Positions 9,954-18,100 of a stretch of 51,672 bases of DNA are shown here, in pieces. The stretch lies in assembly GCA_012032555.1 (NCBI GenBank), contig JAAUSR010000033.1:1-51672 (forward strand), in the 5' to 3' direction. Made by a program: the position numbers and the translations under genes. Each line of letters starts with the position of its first letter. The first letter of the stretch is position 1. This stretch comes from Thioploca sp. GTDB taxonomy: Bacteria > Pseudomonadota > Gammaproteobacteria > Beggiatoales > Beggiatoaceae. The notes beneath the pieces were generated by a model. That model was not told the origin of the DNA and searched no databases. It saw nothing but the letters and a program-made list of their open reading frames with translations.

Positions 9954-10092
9954 TCGTTCCCACGCTCCGGTGTGGGAATGCCGGTTTACCGCTCCTGCGG
10001 TACTCAACCTGTGGAGCCAAGCTTGGCAACCAAAGGTCGGAATGGCGCAGGAGCGCCATAATACGCATTCCCAACGTGGATGTTGGGAACGA
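9954..10092. repeat. Palindromic MITE/REP-like element (TCGTTCCCAC...TGGGAACGA)
   Basis: The element begins TCGTTCCCACGCT and ends GTTGGGAACGA; the ends are inverted copies (TCGTTCCCA at 9954-9962, TGGGAACGA at 10084-10092). Inside are further inverted segments (CGCTCCTGCGG against GCGCAGGAGCGCC, and GTGGGAATGC against GCATTCCCA), so the whole can fold into a long cruciform. Repeats opening CGTTCCCACGCT are frequent between genes in Thiotrichales-type genomes. It sits directly after the sheath stop codon and could end or attenuate transcription there, or stabilise the sheath mRNA end. Confidence 0.8.
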
Positions 10093-10103
10093 GAGGCAGG
10101 TAG

Positions 10104-12056
10104 TTACGATTCTGCCATCTTGTGGGAAAATTTAAGAATGATAAACTCAGCCGGTCGGACAACCGCCATACCGATTTCGATAATCATCCGGCCTTCGAGA
10201 ATGTCCAGCGGTGTCATGGTTTTACCCAGCCCCACAGCGACATAGAATGCGTGTTCGGGTTTTACGCCTTGCAAAGCACCCTGGCGCCAGAGAACCGTCA
10301 GGAAATTTTCGATCATGGCTTGAACGCGTACCCAGGTGTTGGCGTCGTTAGGTTCAAAAACAAACTGCTCAGTGGCTTTTTTAACCGACTCTTCTACGAA
10401 ATTGAAGAAGCGGCGAACGTTGACGTAACGCCATTCGTTGTCGTTGCCGGCCAGAGTGCGCGCGCCATAGACCAGTGTGCCTTTACCAGTGAAGCTGCGA
10501 ATAGCATTGATGGATTTTCCGCTATATTGAGCGCATCAAGTTCTGAGGCAGTAAAAGTATCTTTTGGCCCAATAATACCGCTAATGCTGACATTGGCCGG
10601 GCCTTCCAAACGCCTCGGGTGCGGTCCACATAAGCGTAGATTCCAGCAACGGCACCGGAAGGCGGTACGGTTGCACTCGCATTCTGGATGCCAGTGATGA
10701 TCGTCTTGTAGAGGGGGAATGAGTCTAAGAGTCCCTTGTGTTTTGTCGTTTCCGTTTCTCGGGCGGTATTGACCACTTTGTCAAGCCAAGCATTGTTGAT
10801 TTGATCGAAAAGCGGTCTGAGTAGGGAAAGCATAGCGTCCATTTTTTCGGTGTCGGTGCCACTAGGAAGAACACTCGAGGGTGTAGGATTGGGAGCAGTA
10901 AAAATATTACCCCAATTAGAGTTCAACGGTTTCGGATCCGTACTGAACTGTGCTTTATAACTAGCCACTTTGGAGACGAGTTCTTCGTCGTAACTGATTA
11001 ATTTCCCGTATACACCTTGCAGGGGATTTGTAATGAGATTCTCAAAAGACTGTTTCAAGTCTGCATTGCCGACAGCTTTGCTTGAGTCACTTCCAACCAG
11101 ATCATCCACGTGTCTTGCAACTTCAAACATGTAGTTCACAAGTGCCATGAAGTTGACTGCAGTTTTACCTGATTGGTAAGTGGCCTCCAGTTTAATGAAT
11201 CGTTCCCTTAATGTCTTATTTGGAGTGACGACCATAGTGTCAGTCGCCTTGTTAACCGTGTCAACATCTTTAATGCTTTGTTCGTAGGACGAAACCTGAG
11301 TCTTGATCTCATTGTCATCCGTTAGAGCGTCCAGTTTGTATGGGGTGGTTCCAATCTGGTGGTTCCAATCTGGATGACATCTTTAAAAGCACGATATTCG
11401 ACAGTCTTTGGAAAATTAACTTTCAACCAAGGAGAGTAGACCATACCATATTTCAGATTATTGATACCTATACCGGATCGGAATTTATCGCCCTTTGGAT
11501 CATCTTCTTTAACATGGAACAAGCCGACCCGATCCATCAAACTGTTGCACTGTCCCAATGCCTCAGCGTACACACTGTAAAAATCACTGTCATTAAGTAA
11601 AGAATTATCGGGGAAAACGAGAATAGTCGGTTCGTCAACTTTTTCCAGAGTTTTAATTCCTTTGTTGTCAGCCTTGAAATCATCGGCCGTTTTCCCGACA
11701 GTGCCATAAGTCCCTACTGATACAATATAGCAATCACCTCCCCCATTGGCGTAGAACAGACGCAGACTGTCATACATATAAAAACCATTGCTTACCGTTG
11801 CAGATTTAAAGTTTTTGCCATCATCCAGTATTACTTCTTTGACTGTTGGATTCGCTCCAACGCCGAAGTAGGCTTCGTATTCGGAAATAGAACCGATTTT
11901 TTTTGGTTTATTGAGAAGGTCGCCAGAACTCAAGTCATCTGCTTTTTCGGTATACCCAATGAATACAGGTATCGCAGTCTCCACCGGGGCAATAGAAGGC
12001 GGAAACTTTGGGATTTCATCAATGTAAACCCCTGGTCTCTTATACGTTGCTGCCAT
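10104..12056 (-). CDS. eCIS contractile sheath protein (three frame breaks)
   Basis: Four frame pieces together make one sheath protein of about 646 residues. The N-terminus (TYKRPGVYIDEIPKFPPSIA) and C-terminus (RPAEFIILKFSHKMAES) are classic for T4 gp18/Pvc2-type sheaths, and the core motif GARTLAGNDNEWRYVNVRR appears once the frames are joined. Breaks: (a) a 14-bp tandem duplication at 11344-11373, whose collapse restores the frame; (b) one base short at the G-run 10599-10601; (c) one base short at G 10529. Breaks b and c fit the homopolymer pattern seen elsewhere in the window; break a does not. With all three corrected no stop remains. The sheath contracts to drive the tube into the target. 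The gene may be truly broken if the duplication is real. Confidence 0.88.
11344..11373. repeat. 14-bp tandem duplication inside the sheath gene
   Basis: The unit GGTGGTTCCAATCT occurs twice head to tail (11344-11357 and 11358-11371) and is followed by a further GG. In the sheath frame the first pass reads VIQIGTT and the duplication repeats the encoded bases, pushing translation to a stop 16 codons later (RLEPPHTNWTL). Removing one unit gives VIQIGTTPYKLDALTDD and an open frame. Fourteen is not a multiple of three, so gain or loss of a unit would switch the sheath gene off or on. Confidence 0.85.
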
Positions 12057-12094
12057 TGTTTTTTTACCCTCCCTTTTATTAAGCGATAAAGCGA

Positions 12095-13115
12095 TTATAC
12101 ATAAATTTCCGAAATAAGTTGAGTAATTTTTGACCCACTTTTCGCCACCTTAACTAAACCTTGCGAAGGCTTTTGTTTCGTGCCTGCGTTGCCAAAAAAG
12201 GTTAAAGGTAGTGGTTTTGATTCAGTAGGTTCTACATTACCATTAACCTTATTTATGTATGTCCAAACTGTCGCACGATTTTAAAGCGAACCTGAAAAAC
12301 GGGATGCGTCGCTTTTGCATGTCCGCTACTGTCAGTAAAACTGAAATCTTCGTCATCCATTCGTATTGGAGATAGGCGAATCAAGGCAAATACATTATCG
12401 GGAATGTCCCCAGTTAACGCTATCCCGCGCTTAGGCACATTAGCAAGGCCTGGGGAGGTATAATGATTGGGATGTCATCCTGATGAACGAATACGGGCAG
12501 ATCGGTAGCCTTGGCATGAATTTCTTCTATATCAGCATCCGATTGTTGGTCACGGATCAATTGCGCTAAGGCACCGCTTTCCAATAGAACCAACGACTCC
12601 ACCTGGCCATCACTAGGGGAAATAGGAAACTCCTTAGATAGAAAAAGCATCTTATTAGATCCTTGTCTTCTTGCAGTGCCTGTCAAATTGGACAAAACAG
12701 GTACATTTTCCTTGTAACGGTAGGTCTTATCTGTTAACTGATGGTACAGTTCGTAAATGTTCTGCGGCCGCAACGTCAGCGCAGAATAGTTATAAAAAGC
12801 CTGATCTTTTACGGTTACGACAAATTCAAACACAACGTCAACCGAAATAACAGCAGTGTCCGGCACGACCACCATGCAACTCAAAGCTGTGTTTTTATAA
12901 AGACCACCGAGACCGCTAAGTGTCTTTGCTGTCGTGACCGTTGGTGCCATTTCAAGGAAAGAACGCCTATCATACGCTAACAAACGTTGATCCCTTTTTT
13001 TCTGTTCAGGAATTAAATCGAATACGATAGCGCCTTCGTCCAACCAATAATGATGGAGCAGACGAATTTCAAATAAGCCCTTATACCTGTTTGTGATACG
13101 TTCAGCCATATGCAT
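12095..13115 (-). CDS. Conserved eCIS-associated protein, unknown function (two frame breaks)
   Basis: Three frames join into about 340 residues when one base is added at C 12444 and one at the T4 run 12279-12282. The last piece, KNRATVWTYINKV to ITQLISEIYV, ending at TAA 12095-12097, would otherwise be missed. The protein opens MAERITNRYKGLFEIRLLHHYW (after an alternative upstream Met), contains AYDRRSFLEMAPT, LTLRPQNIYELYHQLTDKTY and SGHAKATHPVFQVRFKN, and has no membrane segment or signal peptide. I recall proteins of this type lying beside the DUF4255 and sheath genes in other eCIS loci. Role unknown; a capping, assembly or sheath-linked function is plausible from position. It starts six bases after the DUF4255 gene. 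Confidence 0.75.
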
Positions 13116-13121
13116 AAATTA

Positions 13122-13748
13122 TTATGATTTTGTATGGAAATCGCTGACTACTTCAGTAATCAGCCCGCCTTCGCTTTGCACTGCTTTGAATTTCAGATCG
13201 AGCATCCTAAGTTTATACAAAACAAAAGGATACTGCTTTCCTCCTAGTGTCCCCCATAGATGGTTGACTTCCTCCAAGGTCGGTGAGTATAAATCGAAAA
13301 TCAGCTTAAATGATTCCAATGTATCAAGCGGGTTAATCGGCACACTTGACGTCGTTATAGAATCTGGCGCCACAGTGTCTTGAGTGAACACATTCCGAGA
13401 CTGAAAAAAGCGAATGGCTCTCGACAATACTGATAATGCATTAGTGTAATCAGTATGAGTAGCTGTCATTAGAATCAGCAAATTTATAAAGATAGGGGGA
13501 TTCTCATAAGTAACCCTAAGCGTCGCGTCATTGCGTATTTGATTGGGCAGGTTAGTCATCGTTTTTTCTTCGGTGATATTTACAACAGATAGATAGAGCA
13601 TATTTCTCGAAATACCACTACCTGACCCGGCACCAAACCCCTCTGCCAAGTTGCCCAATCCAGCCTGATCTTGGCCAGTATTTCCATAAATATCAGCTAA
13701 ATGCCGGTTCAACTCGTTAATCACAATCGTTAAGGCATGTGAAATCAT
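13122..13748 (-). CDS. eCIS tube terminator, DUF4255 (Pvc16/Afp16-like)
   Basis: This 208-residue protein is the first gene of the operon. It opens MISHALTIVINELNRHLADI, the usual start of DUF4255 proteins, and contains LYLSVVNITEEKTM and PIFINLLILMTATHTDYTNAL (residues about 85-110), followed by the conserved LSRAIRFFQSRNVF segment. In Afp, the homologous protein binds the last tube ring, ends elongation and sets particle length. The SD-like signal before the ATG is weak (CCCTGAG). Placement at the head of the operon is common for the MAC/eCIS type with DUF4255, unknown protein, sheath and tube in this order. Confidence 0.88.
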   Translation of the reverse strand: MISHALTIVINELNRHLADIYGNTGQDQAGLGNLAEGFGAGSGSGISRNMLYLSVVNITEEKTMTNLPNQIRNDATLRVTYENPPIFINLLILMTATHTDYTNALSVLSRAIRFFQSRNVFTQDTVAPDSITTSSVPINPLDTLESFKLIFDLYSPTLEEVNHLWGTLGGKQYPFVLYKLRMLDLKFKAVQSEGGLITEVVSDFHTKS

Positions 13749-13874
13749 GATAGTTCTCAGGGTTGGGTCAAACTAATATAGGAGTTACACAGTTGAATCC
13801 AGAATATATTTAAGGTTTTCCAAATCAGATCGGATAGCTTACCGAATAATCTGCATTTGGAACTCAAACCAGAT

Positions 13875-14081
13875 CTACTCAGTCGCATAGCTATAAACTA
13901 AACTTCTCGGCGTAACAAGGCACGTATCGCGAATCGGGGTTAAGCCAGCGGTTGGAGATGCCCCGTACCATGTTATGGTGCTGGCTAGACCCGTGCCAGT
14001 AAACCAAGTCCATTCGTTGTGCAAATAGCTTATCCCGCGTGGAGTCATCCAACCGCAACAAACCTGTTCTAAGAATACCAC
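13875..14081 (-). CDS. Unrecognised short ORF upstream of the eCIS operon
   Basis: A 68-codon open frame, richer in G+C than the DNA around it, encodes MVFLEQVCCGWMTPRG, then NEWTWFTGTGLASTITWYG, ending LVTPRSLVYSYATE. Trp, Gly and Thr are abundant. I recognise no family, see no Shine-Dalgarno signal, and the frame stops 126 bases before the DUF4255 start. It could be the decayed end of a longer gene or chance coding in a G+C-rich patch. Listed for completeness. Confidence 0.2.
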   Translation of the reverse strand: MVFLEQVCCGWMTPRGISYLHNEWTWFTGTGLASTITWYGASPTAGLTPIRDTCLVTPRSLVYSYATE

Positions 14082-14185
14082 CTATTTAGGCAACTGTGTA
14101 ATGCCTATAATATTTAATTTTTGTAATGGTCAATTAACAATGGTTCGAACCGTTTGGTATGAGAGCTTGATGGATAATGTTATTT

Positions 14186-14215
14186 TCTACATTAAAGATA
14201 GGTCACTATTATAAT
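14186..14215 (+). promoter_or_regulatory. Putative sigma-70 promoter of the HAD phosphatase gene
   Basis: A perfect TATAAT at 14210-14215 is preceded by TCTACA at 14186-14191 (4 of 6 matches to TTGACA) with an 18-base spacer. Transcription would start around 14222, placing the TAACTGA repeats inside the 5' leader just before the ribosome binding site. Confidence 0.45.
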
Positions 14216-14225
14216 AAATAGCTGA

Positions 14226-14239
14226 TAACTGATAACTGA
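14226..14239 (+). repeat. TAACTGA tandem heptamers (two copies) before the HAD gene
   Basis: Two exact TAACTGA units lie head to tail at 14226-14232 and 14233-14239, with a partial CTGA before them. The last unit runs into GAGGAAAT, the probable ribosome binding site, 12 bases before the ATG. Intergenic TAACTGA direct repeats are a reported peculiarity of marine Beggiatoaceae genomes; a regulatory role was proposed but not shown. Confidence 0.8.
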
Positions 14240-14251
14240 GGAAATATCATA

Positions 14252-14956
14252 ATGCCAATTCGCGTTATTTGTTTTGACTTAGATGATACTTTATGGCCAA
14301 TTGAACCGGTGATTTATCATGCAGAAGAACAACTTCATCACTGGTTAAATCAACACTATCCACGTATTGCTGAGCAGTTTGACCCGCTTACTTTTCGTCA
14401 ATTACGTCAACAGTTAGTCGAAACACAGCCGCAATTAAGTTGTGATTTAACTCGATTACGTAAATTGAGTTTAGCACAGGCAGCCACCCAGGTTGGTTAT
14501 AGCGATAGTTTAGTTGAGCCAGCATTTGAAGTATTTATGGCGGCACGCCATCAGGTACAATTATATGATGATGTGTTACCCACTTTAGAAAAATTATATC
14601 CTCACTATCTTATTTGTGCTTTAACTAATGGTAATGCTGATGTTCACCGTTTAGGATTGGGACATTTATTTGATGTGACTTTCTTTGCTCGAGAAATTGG
14701 TGTAGCCAAACCTCATCCCGCCCTATTTGAGGCAGTTTGCCATTATGCGCAAGTTCAACCTGCACAGATAGTGCATATTGGTGATGATGTGGTTTGCGAT
14801 ATAGCCGGTGCGGCTTCAGTTGGGATGAAAACCGTTTGGATTAATCGTTATCCTCATAAAACTTGGTCTGGAACGATATGGCCAGATGCGATGATTAGTT
14901 CGTTAACAGAATTAGACAAGCTATTAATAGATTGGAATACCCGTAAAAGTAAATAG
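14252..14956 (+). CDS. HAD-superfamily phosphatase, YigB-like
   Basis: This 234-residue protein carries all four HAD motifs: DLDDT at residues 9-13 (nucleophile Asp9, acid/base Asp11), TNGN at 125-128, Lys153 in VAKPHP, and GDD at 177-179. The cap domain sits between motifs I and II, as in subfamily IA. Length and the N-terminal FDLDDTLWPIEPVI fit the YigB branch, whose E. coli member dephosphorylates 5-amino-6-ribitylamino-uracil phosphate in riboflavin synthesis. Assignment within the superfamily is uncertain, since HAD substrates are promiscuous. The start is supported by GAGGAAAT just upstream. The gene stands alone between the divergent eCIS operon and the hybrid kinase. Confidence 0.85.
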   Translation: MPIRVICFDLDDTLWPIEPVIYHAEEQLHHWLNQHYPRIAEQFDPLTFRQLRQQLVETQPQLSCDLTRLRKLSLAQAATQVGYSDSLVEPAFEVFMAARHQVQLYDDVLPTLEKLYPHYLICALTNGNADVHRLGLGHLFDVTFFAREIGVAKPHPALFEAVCHYAQVQPAQIVHIGDDVVCDIAGAASVGMKTVWINRYPHKTWSGTIWPDAMISSLTELDKLLIDWNTRKSK

Positions 14957-15114
14957 TTTTATCTAGTTCGGTATATCATTCAGTTATTTTCCTAAATAAA
15001 CCAAATTTATTGGTTTGTTATTAAAGCCATTATAAAATATCATTTAAATTTGGCTTTATCGAGTTAAAAGAACAAAATACTTTAAATCAATTATTCACTC
15101 TCTATCTTTATTGA

Positions 15115-15135
15115 TAACTGATAACTGACAACTGA
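15115..15135 (+). repeat. TAACTGA tandem heptamers (three copies) before the hybrid kinase gene
   Basis: TAACTGA at 15115-15121 and 15122-15128 is followed by the variant CAACTGA at 15129-15135, ending 14 bases before the kinase ATG and just ahead of AAAGG. Unit, strand and position relative to the ribosome binding site match the repeats before the HAD gene. Confidence 0.8.
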
Positions 15136-15149
15136 ACAAAGGCTTAAGC

Positions 15150-18100
15150 ATGATTACGCTTTCTGGTTACACTATCACTGGAGAAATTTATACCGATGCC
15201 AAAATCAGTATTTATCGTGGTTATGATAATGACAACCACACGCCGGTTATTATTAAAACGTTAACAGCAGAATATCCTACGCCTAAAGAAATTGCTCGAT
15301 TTCGTCATGAGTACAATATTATTAAAGAATTACAGTTGAATGGTTCAGTTAAAGCGTACCAATTACAAAAATATAAAAAGGGTTTAGCTTTAATTTTAGA
15401 AGACGTTGGTGGCGATTCTCTGAAGAATATTATTGCTAATCAAAAATTAGATTTGTCAAGTATTTTAAAAATTGCTTTACAACTGACTCAAGCTATCGGT
15501 GAATTACATCAACATAATATTATTCACAAAGATATTAAACCAGCCAATATTATTGTTAATTTGGCAATAGAACAGGTTAAGATTACTGATTTTAGTATTT
15601 CTACTGAGAATAACCTAGAAGCCCAGCCCATGGTGACTAATAAACCGCCCTTGGAAGGTACATTGGCTTACATGTCTCCAGAACAAACCGGACGAATGAA
15701 TAGAACGATTGATTATCGAACTGATTTTTATTCTCTTGGCGTCACGGTTTATGAAATGTTAGTTGGGCGGTTGCCTTTTCAAAATACAGATGCAATGGGG
15801 TTGGTCCATTGTCATATTGCTAAAATGCCAATTGCACCCGTTATTCTCAATGCCGATATTCCGCAGATATTATCTGATTTAGTGATGAAACTATTAGCTA
15901 AAAATCCAGCGGAACGTTATCAAAGTGCCCACGGTTTAATAGTTGATTTGCAAAATTGTTTGCAACAGTGGGTAGAACACCAATTAATAGCACCATTTCC
16001 TTTAGGTCAGCAGGATATGGTGGATAAATTTCAATTATCATCAAAGGTATATGGCCGTTCTCTTCAAATTGCCGCTTTATTAGATATTTTGACTTATGTT
16101 AGCCAGGGACAAACTGCTATAGTGATGGTTTGTGGGGAAGTTGGTATGGGTAAATCCGTTCTAGTCAATGAGTTAAAAAAATCAGTGAAAAATTCACCGG
16201 GATTTTTCATCAGTGGCAAATTTGATTTAACCCGTCAAAACTTACCTTATAGTGGAATTATTCAAGCATTGCGTGAACTCATGTTGCAATTATTAACGGA
16301 TTCTTCAGAAAAAATAACACCATGGCGAGAGCAATTACAAACCGGTCTAGGAACACATGCCCAGCTACTTATTCAATGGTACCTGAATTAGAAATGGTTA
16401 TAAATCAGCAACCGGTAACTAAGAACCCCGTTGTAGAAGAAGTTAATATTTCAGATTTGCAAAATCGTTTTGCTATCGTATTGGAAAAATTTATCCGTAT
16501 TTTTACGCAATCCCATCACCCCTTAATTTTATTCTTAGATGATTTACAGTGGGCGGATAAAGCTAGTTTGAAGTTACTTCAACGTTTAATTCTTGATTTA
16601 GAAAATGAAGCTTTATTATTAATTGGTGGTTATCGCCGGACAGTTGAATCAGTGGAAAACCACCCCCTTCAGCAAATACTGAAACAAATCAACCATACGT
16701 CTATTCGTACTGAACATATCCATTTAACACCACTTACCTTAGAACATATTACTCAAATCATTGCTGATACCTTACACTGCACCCTGAATTATGCTGCACC
16801 ACTTGCGGATCTGGTGTTTAAGAAAACCGAGGGAATTCCTTTCTTTGTAAGAGAATTTTTAACACGGTTATATGAAGAAGGTCATTTACGCTTTAATACC
16901 TTCAAACGGAGTTGGCAATGGGAAGTTAAAAACATTCTGGAAATGGGAATGACTGATAATGTCGTTACCCTAACAACTTTAAGACTACAGAAATTATCAC
17001 CCGCTACTCAAGAAGTATTAAAGTTAGCTGCGGCGATTGGTCGACAATTTGATATTAAAACCCTAGCATTACTTTACCAACAAACTGAAGTGGTGACCAC
17101 GGAAGCACTTTGGGAAGCAGTAGAGCAACATTTAGTTGAACCACAAGATGATACTTATTATCAAGTGATGTATGGTAACCTGGAAGAAGATAATAATACT
17201 CATTTAGATTTTGTTAAGATTACTTACCGCTTTGTTCATGAACGCATTCAGCAAGCCGCTTATTCTATGCTAACTGCTGAACAACAAACCGCTACACATT
17301 ACCAATTAGGATGGCAATTACGAGAAAACACCCCCCCCGGACATTTAGAAGAACATTTATTCGATATTGTTAACCATTTAAATTTAGCGCTTAAACTTAT
17401 TCATAATCCAGCTGAACGTTATGATCTCGCCCGACTCAATTTAGCTGTCGGGAAGAAAGCGAAATCAGCCAGTAGTTATGAATCGGCTTTGAATTACTTT
17501 CAAGTGGGTTTGTCTTTACTAGCCGCAGATAGTTGGGAACGTCAGTACCATTTAACGTTAGCTTTACATGTTCACACGATAGAAATGGCCTATTCAACCG
17601 GTCATCGTCAGCAAGCTGATCAACTATTTGCACGAGTATTACGTTGTGCCAACAGTTTACTCGATCAAGTTAAAGTCTATGAACTCAGAATTTTATTTTA
17701 TGTTTCTCAAAATCAAGCCCATGCTGCATTAGAAACCGGTTTGCAGGTATTACATTTATTGGATATTACTTTACCCGAACCGATTGAAGACTTTTCTATA
17801 TTGTTTAGTACTTTACAAAAATTAATGGGAACCCGACAGATCGAAGAATTAGTCGATTTACCACCCATGAAAGATAAATATAAATTGGCGGCTTTACGTC
17901 TCTTAGTTTATATTTCTTCATCAGCCTATTTAGCCGCACCACAACTTTATCCATTAATTTGTTTTACTCAAGTTCAACTCTGTATCACTTATGGTAATTC
18001 AGCTTGGTCGGCCAATGCTTATGCTTCTTATAGTCTAATCTTGTGTGGAACTTTGGGGGATATTGAAGCGGGTTATCGTTTTGGTCAAGTAGCCTTAAAA

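Larger units (their letters stand above)
13749..14251. other. Intergenic region between the eCIS operon and the HAD gene
   Basis: This stretch must hold the divergent starts of the eCIS operon (minus) and the HAD gene (plus). I see no clear -35/-10 pair for the eCIS side; TATATT near 13781-13786 on the minus strand is the best -10-like hexamer. A minus-strand ORF at 13875-14081 is listed separately. A short palindrome GGTTCGAACC lies at about 14143-14152. A plausible plus-strand promoter and the TAACTGA repeats are listed separately. No RNA gene is recognisable. Confidence 0.5.

Noticed and set aside
10122-10697. 191-codon plus-strand frame opposite the sheath C-terminus
   Set aside because: The minus strand encodes conserved sheath sequence here; the plus frame is long only because the G+C-rich stretch lacks stops.
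14143-14152. GGTTCGAACC, like the T-loop of a tRNA
   Set aside because: No acceptor, D or anticodon stem can be drawn around it; it is a bare palindrome.
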